A DNA stretch of 64,000 nucleotides from Psilocybe azurescens (Eukaryota > Basidiomycota > Agaricomycetes > Agaricales > Agrocybaceae): positions 124,001-188,000 of the forward strand of contig JAJIRX010000221.1 in assembly GCA_023853785.1 (NCBI GenBank). Direction: 5' to 3'. Positions 24,408-35,142 of the stretch are shown here, piece after piece. Position 1 is the first letter of the stretch; every line of letters starts with the position of its first letter. The notes below the pieces were generated by a model. It searched no databases. It was not told the origin of the DNA and saw only the letters and a list, made by a program, of their open reading frames with translations. The position numbers were made by a program, and so were the translations under genes.

Positions 24408-24958
24408 TCACATTTATCCAACGGCAACATGAAAGCAAAGAATGGAAGATGTATAATTTGTAGGTTAGTTGTAAGTCGCAAACATATAATTGTACAACCA
24501 CGGATATTGCATCGCAATACTATATACATTATTTATACAACTTCGCGGTTGGGCACGAATCATGCGTATCCATTACTTCCAGGAACAACACCCAACGCAG
24601 GTCCACCTTGGCCAAACACCTTTCGCAAATCTTCAGCAAGTTCATGTGGCTTCTCATGAGATGCAAGTGACCTCCATTTTTACGCTGGGATTCGAAAACT
24701 AAGTTGGATGCCTTGTGCCGTCTGAAGCAAGTCAGATTTAGTCAGATTAAAGATAGTATAGTAAGTAAGTGTTGCATCTGCGAGGAGGCACAATAATCTC
24801 TTTCGGGAAGCACGAGTGACCCATAGGTATTGTTGTAGGTTGAGGCTCGAGAGAACCAGTAAATTGAAATCTACGTTTAGGCCGTTTCCGTTTTTTTGGT
24901 GTCCGCTTCTATTTGGCAACAGCCTCTGTTTTGATGATCTCCCATTATCGTTGGCCTA
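24408..24958. other. P450 3' flank up to the transposon
   Basis: AT-rich 3' UTR and spacer, no gene recognised. The hAT element inserted about 550 bp beyond the P450 stop codon, in non-coding sequence. Confidence 0.5.
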
Positions 24959-24966
24959 ATCTGGTA
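24959..24966 (+). repeat. Target-site duplication, left copy
   Basis: ATCTGGTA immediately before the left terminal repeat; identical to the 8 bases after the right end (28646-28653). Eight-base duplications are diagnostic of hAT transposition. Confidence 0.93.
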
Positions 24967-24983
24967 TAGGGACTAACTCGGAT
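24967..24983 (+). repeat. hAT left terminal inverted repeat
   Basis: TAGGGACTAACTCGGAT; the reverse complement of the right end (28629-28645) differs only at base 12. Confidence 0.9.
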
Positions 24984-25000
24984 CTATCCGGGTAGTATCC

Positions 25001-25041
25001 GTATCCGAACCGCGGATATTTGCCAAATACGGTTCGGATAC
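25001..25041. repeat. Left subterminal hairpin of the hAT element
   Basis: Perfect 12-bp inverted repeat GTATCCGAACCG (25001-25012) and CGGTTCGGATAC (25030-25041) with a 17-nt loop. Further TATCC/GGATA words flank it. Such subterminal repeats are typical transposase-binding sites in hAT elements. Confidence 0.75.
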
Positions 25042-25317
25042 GGCTCGGATACACTAATCCGTTTAAGACCCGTGCCCCAAGGGGGTAGCAGCGGCGGCTT
25101 GGCAGCGGCTTGGCGGCGGCGACATGTTAGTAAAGTAGTTCATGGATTAAATTCCATCCCCTATAGCCAATTATTGTCCGTTTTGCTCATATTTGGGTGC
25201 ATTGGAAAGAGAAAGAGCAGTATAATTTAAATATAGCAAAATATAAGCCAAAATAGTTGTAATTTTTACACAGTAAAGGTGACAAGGTTCAATTTACATT
25301 CTTGCTGATAGTTATTT

Positions 25318-28300
25318 TCAATCTTCACCTTCTGACCTCATCCTCAGCTTTACCCATTCAGTCACTTCTGAGAACTTTGGAAAAATAGGGGTCTTAGCCC
25401 ATGAACCTAATGCCATACGAGCTTTGAATGTTTGAGAGCTCATATTATGTTGCATGTGATTGACTTGACGACGGCCAGTCAAAAATGCTCTTTCAGCATC
25501 CACAGATGTTGCTGTTGTTTAATGGTCAGTTTAATATTTCTAATAGAAGTTTGAATAAAAACCTGGTGCAGAACAGAAGTCTTGTCCCATTTTAGCAAGA
25601 AGTGGGCGATTCTTGCTTGCATTAAACCAATACTTCATGTAGCCACCAGCTTCTTCAATTACATTTGATGGAATTGGATCATCCTCAAGGTAAGTTTGAA
25701 TGTGATCCTCGGGGTATTGATTTAATGTTTTTGATCTTCAGGTACCTTGATTCTCTGGAGCAGCCCATTTCGACTCGTCCTAATAGAGCATTAATTAATA
25801 ATAGGATGCACAAAAATATATGAAAATTACTTTGTTTCTCCTTTGCTTTGGAGCACGAACATTAGCTTCCTCAACAGCATATGTTGTTTGCCATTGATTT
25901 AAAACTAGTTTCTTGATGGTCTTCAACTTCTTTGCATCAATTTCTTTTCACTTTTTAGCCAAATAAGCTTGCGGTCAGGGCACATCACTGTAATTTGATT
26001 AACTGTGTGTAGATGAAAGAATAAGAAAAGATCTCATACCGGTTGATATAACATAAATTTCACAATCCCAAGTCAGATCCATATATTTGTCAATAAGTAG
26101 AACAGCAGCATGTGCAGCAATCCGAATAACTGCAGGAGTTTCTTGAACCAGTGAACCAGGATCAGAAATGTCGGAATCAGAGTCAGAATCAGGTGTTGGA
26201 ATATTTTGGGGCTTGTCCTCAACAGCAGCAACTAAGCTGTCACGCACGCTGATACAGCATAGGAAGGGCATCGACAATAAGAGGAACCTCAGCTTTAGAA
26301 AATAGGAGTGTAACATCCTTGAAAAGCTATAAAAAATATAACAAGGTGATTTAAAATATATAAAATCAGTGACATTAAATAACTCACCTTCAGGGCCTCT
26401 TTTTACATCACTTGCAAGTTGCCACTGCTTCTCAGAAAGATGATATGCCTTCAACTTGTTTTCAGACACTGCTGTCAGGGACTGAACAATACTTTTAAAA
26501 TGCAAATGAGCTGCAAGACAATCAAAGTCGGTGTTCCATCAGGTTGCAACACACCTATCCAGAGCTCGCTTGTTAGATTGTTGATTTGGATCCTGGTCAA
26601 TGAGATGCTGAAATTTCTCATTGAGGGTTGTATTATCATGGACCCGGGCGTGCAAGCCCAGAGACCTAAAAAATATATTAGAAAGCAACAGGCCAATTTT
26701 AAATAGAAACATTACTGCAGGAAAAGCTGGAGTGCCATTTTTTCCTCTTCTGAACTCATCATTACCCCTTTCCTACCCATTTCCTCTATTGCAATATCAC
26801 GCAAAGATCTTACCACAGCATTATCATGAGCCACCTGACCATCATCTCCACCATCATCCTCTGCATCTACCACTGCCTCCTCTATTGCAGCAATATCCTG
26901 ATCCTCTGTTTCTCCATCCCCTTCATCAAGAATATATTCTTCATCATCACTACCTTCCAAAGTAACTTTCACAGACTTCTTGAGTTTGGGCTTTTGAAAA
27001 AAATGATATGAAGATCTGCAAAATATAATTTAAATTAATTCTAAACTAAAAGAGAAGAGAAATATTAATACCTTTGCAATCAAATTGAATATATGTGCTA
27101 AACACCGAAGACGAGCATCCATACCCGGAAAGTCAGGCAGAAATTCAGGAAGAATTTGAGCAAGCTTGTTGCAGTTGGAAGCATTGTCCATGCAAATTCC
27201 AAACAGCTATCAACAATGTTCTGAGCAATTTGAAAAAAATTATCTTGCTTATTTGCTTACTTTTTGTCAAGGCCAAAACGTTTTACACAATCAGCAGTCA
27301 CAGCTGCTAAATAACGTCCATCATGTTTTCGAGTTAACCTATTTTATCAACTTAATCAGCATTCAAAAGTGAATGTAAAAATTGTGCAAAGATACCGTAT
27401 AAATTCAAGAATGGCACGATGGATTATTCCTTGATCAAACCAGACTACAACCAACCCAAGGTATGATGAGACCAAAGGTGAGGTCCAGCCATCAAGCACA
27501 AGATAGACAATGTTATTAATTTGCTAAGAAACACTTCAGTCACAAATTTGAAATTACCCAGAATTTGGAATTACCATAAAATAATTTCGTACTTCAATTG
27601 CTGCTTGTTCATAAATGTGAAGAAGATCGCGCTGAACAGTTACTGGATGTGGAACACTGGTTCCTGGTCGAAGCATCTCAATTTCAGCAAGATAATCCTC
27701 ATCCAAGATTATATTGAATGGACGAGCATCCTTGACACAACGCAAAGCAATAAGAGCACAGTGAGCAGCTTGCGAGTAGGGGATAGAAGCAGCAACAGGC
27801 TTATCACGTAGTTTTCCCTGCTTTTTCAGACACATATCCATACTCTTCTGTAGATTGCTTGTACCATCTCCAGTTTTCATTCGTAGTCGTGTAAAAATAC
27901 TGGCATGGTGCTCAGGATGAGTTTTGCATTTGAAAACATACGTCATTGAGACGGGTTTCCCAAATTTGTCAAAATTTCGCTGCAGCGAAACATTGAAATG
28001 ATCGTAAACCGGAGAACGCCAGGACAGAATTGCCGCATCTCATAAATAATATATTAGCTCATTTACATATTATAATAATTAAACCACACACCAAGAATGT
28101 CATTATCAGACATTCCCCAGACTTGAAGATCGGTTTGGCAGTTAATAGCTGGTGCATTATGTCTCCGCTTGATTGGTGAGACAATAATTGGAATAATTTT
28201 TTAGGACCTTGGCTCTCGCTCTCATCACTTGATGTGCTTGAAGGTTCAGGAAATTCCTCTCCAGGAGATGCAGAGTGTGGTCCAGGCCGTGTAGGAGTCA

Positions 28301-28409
28301 CTGGGGGACCAGGTTGGATAGGAAAGATATTTGTCCTCTTGCTGGCACCATCTCTGGCAGCAGGGACAGCAGTAGGGATGGCTGGATGGCCACCCTTTCG
28401 AGGTGGCAT
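25318..28409 (-). pseudogene. hAT transposase, decayed
   Basis: Starts MPPRKGGHPAIPTAVP at 28409, followed by a Pro/Ser/Glu-rich lead. A BED-type zinc finger follows (VFKCKTHPEHHASI, TGDGTSNLQKSMDMC). RNase H-like catalytic blocks include VYLVLDGWTSPLVSSYLGL and a CLDNASNCNKLAQILPEFL segment. An acidic insert has runs of Asp/Glu (minus 26712-26972). The hAT C-terminal dimerisation motif ends the protein (SVDAERAFLTGRRQVNHMQH, 25318-25503). Several introns are conserved. Damage: an in-frame TGA at 25948-25950 where the reading KK-stop-KEIDAKKLKT suggests a former Trp, and a one-base gain at about 26241-26250 that breaks LYQ(L)RDSLVAAVEDKP. The stop is a substitution, so it is not explained by homopolymer miscalls. 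Not expected to be active. Confidence 0.85.
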
Positions 28410-28588
28410 AACGATGCAGGGTCAAGGGAAGGGAAGCCCAACACAGAGCAGACTCTCATATTATCTGACAGCGGAGAAACCATGATTTTTGATTGATTGA
28501 TGTCGGAGCTTTAAACTACGTCTAAATATGGCGGATTATCCGTAGTATCCGCGGTTCTATACATATCCACGGATACTTAAAATAGTAT

Positions 28589-28619
28589 CCGGTTACTACG
28601 GTGCATGGGTAGTAACCGG
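28589..28619. repeat. Right subterminal hairpin of the hAT element
   Basis: Perfect 11-bp inverted repeat CCGGTTACTAC (28589-28599) and GTAGTAACCGG (28609-28619) around a 9-nt loop. It occupies the position mirroring the left hairpin but differs in sequence. Confidence 0.75.
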
Positions 28620-28628
28620 ATTTGCCTA

Positions 28629-28645
28629 ATCCGTGTTAGTCCCTA
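28629..28645 (-). repeat. hAT right terminal inverted repeat
   Basis: ATCCGTGTTAGTCCCTA; inverse of the left end with one mismatch. Confidence 0.9.
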
Positions 28646-28653
28646 ATCTGGTA
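28646..28653 (+). repeat. Target-site duplication, right copy
   Basis: ATCTGGTA directly after the right terminal repeat, identical to 24959-24966. Confidence 0.93.
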
Positions 28654-29135
28654 CAAGAAGCTCCAAGGCACGATATCATTAATGCTTACGCCGTGCGGGT
28701 TGCCACTTATCATATGATAATCTGTCGATAACGAAGGACAAAGGCAAACGCATCGCGTATGCGTCCATACTGGTACATAATATACGTAAGAGGGTGAAGC
28801 AAATGGGATGCTGGTAAGCGACTGGCGCAGAAACCTTGTTAAGCGCAACCTGGTCAACAACCACCAAGAATTTGTCCTGTTTGAGAGAGAGGTTAGAATT
28901 CGGTAGCGATCGTGGAGAGGATTATTGACAAGGTCGTGAGCAAAAGACGTTTCCAACCCAAACAAAGCTGATTCACATTTGACAAGGTCTGCGTCTTTCA
29001 TAACTTTTATGAATACTGGGTATGGAGCTAGTACAGCACAGTGCGACAGATATAATCTAGATATAACCACAATAACTGTGCAACGATAACAAGAACAAAG
29101 CAATAGACAACAAACTAACTGAAAAGAAATACGCG
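28654..29135. other. 3' flank of kinase-like gene
   Basis: No conserved protein seen. A 167-codon minus-strand frame runs through but has no motif and probably reflects the 3' UTR of the kinase-like gene. It carries a 31-nt segment (28664-28694) resembling 31614-31644. Confidence 0.45.
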
Positions 29136-30838
29136 TCAAATCCTGATTTTCGACGGGATAATCAACGTGAAGAGTCGACGCGGAAGGGTGGAAACCCTGT
29201 AGAAGAACCGTCTAGTTATTGGCATGATATAGTAGAAGTATGGCAGTTGACGAAGCCGACGCAGAAACCGCAAGTGCCAAGGTAAGGGTGCAGTTCTGTA
29301 TGCTTTCCACTTCTCAACGAAATCGGGAGGCAAGCCTTCCCATCTGTCGTAATTGTCATAACGCAATCTTATCTGTACTTCATAGAGATCTGCTTGTAGC
29401 TGTTCCTGTGTCAGTTCAGATTTGCGTTCTTCGAAGAATTGGAGGGCTTCAGACGCTGTAAATCGACGGTCAAGATCCCAAGTGGTCATTCTATCAAGCA
29501 GTGGTGCAAGCATAGGAAGATCCAGCGACGCATGCTAGAGAAACTTTAGAAATAGAGTAACGTACGAAAGAGAGAGAAACTGACTTGAAAGCGATTGCAT
29601 ATTAATGCACCCATAGCACCGACGTCAAAAACAAAAGGGCTGTAGTCAAATTCACCTGCATCCGTATCTGTTATCGTGTTGTAGTTGCCCCACAATTCGT
29701 AGTAGGGAAGGCGAAACGCCTTTCTATCCTCCTTCAAGGGGAACATGATAGAAATATCAAAATCGAACAGTGCATACAAGAGACGATTCATTGATCGTAG
29801 GTCGCCCCGGGTGTTGTGTTCGGGTAATGTCCGGTCCTCATCGTAAGCAAAGTGATTTACTAAGATATTTTTGGAGAAATGTCCTAACGCTGAACGTAAG
29901 CAAGAGTCACACTAAAGGAAGGGAAACACAGACATGATGCACTATGTTGTGTTCATGCAGATATGCCAAACCCTATAACATGGTCAGGGCGAATGCCATG
30001 AAGCATCTTAGAAAAGCCCACCTTCAGCAAAAGAATGTATGATGGTAACGGCTTCATACATGTAATACAGGGGGGATACATAATGGCAATACCCCATCTG
30101 GAATTCATAGGTTTTAGGACAGCGGATACAGACCAACTGTTATGTAGAAACGTACCGTGGCATTACCGCAAACCAAAATCCTTCTATGGGTAAAAGATCC
30201 AGAACTGGAATAACGCAGTTCTCTTTCAACGTTTCTAGTTTCTGCTGACTAAGAAAATGTAGGATACGGTACTCGTCCGTCTCTGCTCGCACGATTTTGA
30301 TTGCAACATGTCGATTGAGGGAATCTTGGGCAAATGCAACTTTCCCCTGCGGCCGACAAAATAAATTATAAAAATCCGCTGCAGATGCCACAGACAGGAA
30401 AGCTTACAGTATATTCATCGGCGCGAGGTAGTTCCGACATTGCCTCTGGGCCTCCCAGGTCGTAGCAAGCGTAAGGATAGTCGGCTTCGGTGGTCGCGAC
30501 GTTGGGCGCCGATATTACTGGGTAAGTTGTAAAGGAGTCGTCAACGCGTTGATATAATGTGTAGCCGTGCGCTTTGAACCACTGAATTGTAGCGGGGGAG
30601 TCCCAGAAAACTTGGCGCTCAGAAAAATCACCGTCTTGCCCTGGCACCAAAGGGAAAGTTATTTGGATAGAAGCCTGATGCTTCTCAGCAACACCAATGA
30701 GGGATTGTAAGGGTAACGTGTATACTATAAGACTTACATCCATATGTTTCACTTACAGTGATTGCCGTAGTGGATTCCAGAGTCGATGATATACGCCTGG
30801 TACTTACCTGATTAGCTTTGTGGATGTTCGGACTGTGA
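29136..30838 (-). CDS. Fungal orphan protein-kinase-like gene, 5' end unresolved
   Basis: Member of the lineage-expanded basidiomycete kinase-like family. Readable exons, 5' to 3': STYFHSPNIHKANQ (about 30790-30830); a segment with SASIQITFPL-type character ending DYPYACYDLGGPEAMSELPR (about 30405-30660); KVAFAQDSLNRHVAIKIVRA (VAIKIV carries the VAIK lysine); VIPVLDLLPIEGFWFAVMPR; GLAYLHEHNIVHHD-like; NILVNHFAYDEDR; LLYALFDFDISIMFP (DFD in place of DFG); FDVGAMGALI; LLDRMTTWDLDRRFTASEAL; and a basic C-tail ending PSKIRI. The HRD-equivalent exon junction (about 29890-29960) does not splice cleanly, and a TAG lies just upstream of the STYFHSP exon, so the start is not identifiable. It may be active with variant motifs, a pseudokinase, or partly degraded. 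Confidence 0.62.
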
Positions 30839-32306
30839 AAGTAAGTTGAGAGGGCCAGCTAGTATAGCAGTCAATGTGAGGTGACTGTGACTGCACTCTG
30901 AGATTTTGTACTCCGCCACACTTCAGAAGTACCACCGTATTCCCTGTGAGTCGGTTCAGCCATTATGAAGCGATTCTAACGCGGTTCACCTTTCCTGGTT
31001 AACGTTTCTATTCTTGGATAACACATTTTGTGCCCTTTCCCGAATATTTCATCATTATGTACCATTATACAACCATCGTCGACCGAAATGGTAAAATTGT
31101 GTATATCCCATGATGTCAGAGGCCATTTTACATCTCACAGCACACACTGATCACTCAGTATGAAGTGTATTAAGGTCCATCAAAATCGGCTTCGCTGTCA
31201 CTTTACTGTACTGTGCGGCAGCACTACGTCACGACATCAACGATTTTGTTGGGCTTTGTACCCATTTGGAATTGCGCTTTTTCCCCCGCTTGCCGTGCTC
31301 GGCATTACTCTTTGGGTTTCTTGCACACTTCTGAGCTCGCCCATTAGCTTGCCTTAACATCACAAAATTTAAACTTTTGACTATCATGTTGTTCTTACAG
31401 TGATATACAATTTAAACATGTTATATTACTGTGTGCAACAATTTTAGATATATCTATTACTTATTGTGTGTATACAGCCCTGGAACTAGAATAGAAGGAC
31501 TCGTTCACACCATGCGGAGCAATTCTGCATGTGTCATCGTGTCCTGTCGGTACCAGGTTGTAGAGACTCTCCCACATCGGTGTTGGATTCAGCTTTTATC
31601 TATCACATCCAATGCAAGATGCTCCAAGCCAAGATATAATTAATGCACACAGGACGGAGTTTCTGCTGAGCCGGTTGCTACTTTGAAGATGCCATTCACA
31701 ATATTGATCATAAATATTTGAACTTCTGATGTGTGTGCCGACAGAGGAGTAGAGGCGAGTAGCTCATCCCTCTATTGCAGAAGCTCCGTTAAAAACTTCC
31801 ATCAAACTGTGCACTGTGGTCGTCTTTGACAAGAATACAAAAAGCCGTCTATACGATTTGTCTATAGGTAAAGAAGGTACAAGGGCTACAGCCCCGCGCG
31901 GCTTTCTCACCGGGCCGCCACTATGTGATTGCTATGTATTGTATGTCGATCCTTGTGAGTCTGATTTGAAATTTCGAAATCTCGAACGACTATTGCAGAT
32001 AATCGTGTATTCGACATAACTACATGTCGCACTGTCAGGTCCGACGAGATTTACGTCTTAATAGCGTAGGATCCCTATATCACTATGCCGTTACAATTTC
32101 AACTTAGTGACCCAAGATTAAAGTGCCGATACTACCAGATATTCGTTTGATGAAATTTGGAAGGCTAGAAGTACAGTTGTAACCAATGACTGGAGGTGTA
32201 CAGTCCGAGCAGCTAGATACCAGAGTGTATTTATTTACAGCGCCATTTTGGTGCAACGGTTACTGCTTGTCGGATTGGCATGACCAGCCTACAGGAGGCA
32301 CGTAAA
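30839..32306. other. Intergenic, no gene recognised
   Basis: About 1.5 kb without a recognisable coding signature on either strand. Short frames (for example + 31160-31357, + 31816-32019) have no motif. The 31-nt near-repeat of 28664-28694 lies at 31614-31644. Confidence 0.45.
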
Positions 32307-33440
32307 TTAGCTGTCCAGGTCAATACAGTAAGGCATTTCGTATTCAGAGCCAGGGAAAAGCTTGAGCTCGACATCCAGGAATACATCCTTTTTATTCTTT
32401 AGAATCCTGCCTATCTTCTTGCTGACGAGATTATCAAATTTCTGTTGGCATTCCTCCATGAACCTTGCCTTCGCTTTCGCTTTTCGGTATGGACTCGTTC
32501 GATTCCGATCTTCAAATACGTAGGCTAAAATTAGGTGGAGTCTGAAGTGTTTTCCTGTCGATAATCTGGAAATTTAGGGGCGAAGCTGACCCAGTCCGCA
32601 TTGCAGCATCTGTCGAAGGGTACAAAAATGTCATCCCGGCTTCAACACTAATTTCAAGATTGAAGTTGGACGCATCGGTCGTAACACTTCTAAGAACACT
32701 CGTCATCAGCAAATCTGGGAAATTCTGATTTAGCATTATTATTTGGACCTAGCAAGAAATAGCAATATATTGCAATACAAGATCATTGTAATATTATAAA
32801 CCTCAGAGATTAAAATTGTTAAGCTATTATAAGACAATACAAGCAAATATATTATGAGGTCATAATATTGTAACAATCTCATAAACATTTGAATTGCTAT
32901 ATATTGCTATTTCTTGCTAGGTCCAAACAATAATGCTAAATCAGAATTTCCCAGATTTGCTGATGGTGATAAACGGTGCGATAAATGGACAAAAAGCTTT
33001 CTAATAACGAGTGGTCCTGCAGGAAATTTGGGGCTGGACGTTAGCCCATTGATTACAAAGGTCTTGAAGGTGCCGATGTCCCGTAGAATTTGCAGAATTT
33101 GCAAGAAGACTGGATTATCGACGATCCAGTCTTTACATGTGCCGAAAATTGAGATATGAAGGTGAGTGATCTTTCTTGAAAGGCGTGGGTTACCTCTGAG
33201 AATGTCAAGAAGAGTTATCAACCTTGTAGATAAGTGTTGGATCTCGTTCTGTTTCTCGTTTGCTCCGAAGAACACTCGACTGTATAGATATGCCTGGGGT
33301 TGAAAGAGGAAAGATTGGCAAACTAGTGAGCAACTGCTCAATGACGATCGCGGAGATTCGTCGTTCTGAATCATAGATCCGACCATCCTGTCAATAATCT
33401 TGTCTATCAGCTCCTGAGGTAAGTTGTCGATTGGTGCCAT
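32307..33440 (-). pseudogene. F-box protein gene interrupted by a palindromic insertion
   Basis: The start at 33440 reads MAPIDNLPQELIDKIIDRMV, an F-box, then SLSSCSLVCQSFLFQPQAYL and a leucine-rich stretch to LFVHLSHRLSPS. The frame then enters a palindrome and stops at 32907. Coding-like sequence resumes on the other side in the same orientation: FPDLLMTSVLRSVTTDASNF, ISVEAGMTFLYPSTDAAM and, after a frame change or intron near 32520-32570, YVFEDRNRTSPYRKAKAKAR, CQQKFDNLVSKKIGRILKNK and DVELKLFPGSEYEM with a stop at 32307. F-box proteins link SKP1-cullin ligases to substrates. The two halves look like one gene split by the 262-bp element. Confidence 0.65.
32704..32965. repeat. 262-bp palindromic (foldback) element inside the F-box gene
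   Basis: Arms 32704-32776 and 32893-32965 are reverse complements over 73 bp with about two mismatches (outer ends CATCAGCAAATCTGGG and CCCAGATTTGCTGATG). The 116-bp AT-rich spacer is itself partly self-complementary (CCTCA...TGAGG). No matching short target duplication is evident at the ends (flanks CTCGT and GTGAT). It could be a MITE-like foldback or an inverted duplication of the gene's own sequence. Confidence 0.85.
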
Positions 33441-34008
33441 GGGTGACTATGTGTTATGTGTTTATGAAGTTGTGATTGTGAGCGAATGACTATGGGGAGG
33501 GAAAGAAAGGCATGCTATTCCCCCCGTGGGTGCTGTTGTAGTTTGTTTGTTCTTGTGGGCAAGATTACAATGAGGACACTTGCAGCCCGAAATATCCTCA
33601 TCCGTTACCACTATTAAGTCAGTGTGTATGTTATTTTTACCATATACACAATGCATCCAATCAGTCAATCCCAATATTCAATCAGAACCTGTCAGTGTAC
33701 ATTGAGTGCACAGACTACAGTCCCCAGTCCACAAACGCTCAAGGTTCCATAATGATGCCTTCCTCAAGCTATCCACAGCATGCGAACTCTGTCCAGTGGG
33801 CATTCGTAAACGGCAACAATGAAGATACGAGCCAGTGTATAGAAATATAAAATCTGGCCATATTTTCCCGTCATCTACAAATCGCTGGTCAATTCCTTAC
33901 TTTGTCTTCCCAAAGGTAATTCAGGATCATGTCAGCTGCGCTCCGGAGCTAGTCTCACTGAGCTCCATTTTTTTTCTCTAGGTGCAGGCTCACCGTCATA
34001 TCTTTCCG
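33441..34008. other. Intergenic between F-box gene and peptidase
   Basis: Divergent promoter region of about 570 bp. No gene or distinctive site seen; one short minus-strand frame (33462-33674) lacks a motif. Confidence 0.45.
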
Positions 34009-34889
34009 ATGAAACGAGTAATTGTTATCTGGATTCTCTTTATTTTTCTTGCCCAAGGTATGTTGACAAGGTTGTCGCAGATAATCCGGCGTGCTGTAAC
34101 TGAATGCGTCTTTATTTTAGAGACTCGGGACTTGCCAGTACTTACTCTCGTTTATAACGACCCACACGCTGACATGTACCCGGCTGAGAAACAGAAACTA
34201 GAAGCAGCGACTGATCGTGGTATTCATCCCTTTTGCTCGAAGGTTTGAGCTCGCCTAACCAATTCCACATCAGCCAATGTACTACTCAATAAAATGGTTC
34301 ATGCTGCCAAGAACCCACATATACAGCAGAATAAAGATGCTCTAGTAGCCGCCTTCGGAAAGGACCATGATCTCTGAGCTCCAAGACAACCTACAAAAGC
34401 TTCATTCGCACCCAGATCCATTACAGGTTGACCATGTCATAACAGACTCGTTGAAGGGTTATGCCGTATCCCATCGCGACGGCCATTTGTCTTTCGGAGA
34501 TAGGTTCTACGGTCCTAGCGTGACCAAGCACAAGCAAGCTCAGATTGTTCTTCATGAGGCGACGCATACCATACTGGATACCGTGGATTCATACCACCAG
34601 AAACACGAAAAGGATGTATGGTCAGAAAGCGCAGCACCCATGGGAAATGGAGGCATTACAGTCTCAACTCGTGAGTTGATCCATCATTCTCCTGAAAGTA
34701 AATTCCTGAAATGTAATAATTGACCAGAACTTGGGGCCGGATGGAGTCGTCTGAAGAACGCAGTCGCCCCAAAGATGCACAGATGTGCTTACGCCTATGA
34801 GCAGTTTGCAACATTCGCTACCTATGGTGTGCATGGCTCCGCTCCTCCGAGCATTGATTTCTGCAGCAAATCGTCACATCATTCAATAA
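34009..34889 (+). CDS. Secreted HEATH-type (lysine-specific-like) metallo-endopeptidase; one frame break
   Basis: Signal peptide MKRVIVIWILFIFLAQ, then ETRDLPVLTLVYND, ANVLLNKMVHAAKNPH, a region ending GHLSFGDRFYGP, the zinc-binding helix IVLHEATHTILDTVDSYH and, after a GT-AG intron, GAGWSRLKNAVAPKMHRCAY and EQFATFATYA. HExxH followed by a distal Asp-bearing stretch and a Cys/Tyr-rich end fits the deuterolysin/LysMEP zincins (M35, PF14521 type). These are extracellular proteases. Introns: about 34057-34118, 34220-34272, 34668-34728 and about 34828-34866. At 34351-34366 the frame must skip one base (CGGAAAGGACC) to pass from VAAFGK to ISELQDNLQKLHSH. Stop TAA at 34887-34889; coding-like sequence continues in the same frame beyond it. 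Confidence 0.62.
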
Positions 34890-35142
34890 CCAGTAGCGCC
34901 AGTGGGGCCCGATCAGGTTACAGTCACTATCCGCAACTATCGAGCTCTGCGCAACGTCATGAGGATACAATACCTCAGGTAGTACGTATACGAAGCTCGC
35001 AGAAGCATCCACAGTCTGGATATTTACATCAAGGGGGCCAAGCTCAGCTCCATCGTCCAGGACCAGATTCTAGCAGACGAGCCGATCTCGTGCACAACCC
35101 GGTGGCCCAAGAACCTCACCACCAACAGCCGTAAAGGTTGGC
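34890..35142 (+). other. Coding-like segment after the peptidase, unrecognised
   Basis: In the same frame as the peptidase end, past its TAA, the + strand reads PVAPVGPDQVTVTIRNYRAL and RNVMRIQYLR up to about 34978. Then it reads LDIYIKGAKLSSIVQDQIL and SCTTRWPKNLTTNSRKGWLG with CGFFTPCW near 35150. Composition is protein-like, but no single splice model connects it. It may be a C-terminal domain of the peptidase gene cut off by a nonsense change, or the start of the next gene. Confidence 0.3.

Larger units (their letters stand above)
24967..28645. mobile_element. Complete hAT-superfamily DNA transposon (3679 bp)
   Basis: Terminal inverted repeats start TAGGGACTAAC (left 24967-24983, right 28629-28645) and match 16 of 17 bases. 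Identical 8-bp target duplications ATCTGGTA flank both sides. Each end also carries a perfect subterminal hairpin and several GGATAC/ATCCG words, the likely transposase-binding sites. The interior encodes, on the minus strand, an intron-containing hAT transposase with a BED-type finger and the C-terminal dimerisation domain. Intact ends with identical target duplications suggest a fairly recent insertion; the transposase is no longer intact. It lies between a P450 and a kinase-like gene and disrupts neither coding frame. Confidence 0.93.

Noticed and set aside
28636..29139. 167-codon minus-strand frame beside the transposon
   Set aside because: No motif, runs into the transposon end, and is most simply the 3' UTR of the kinase-like gene.
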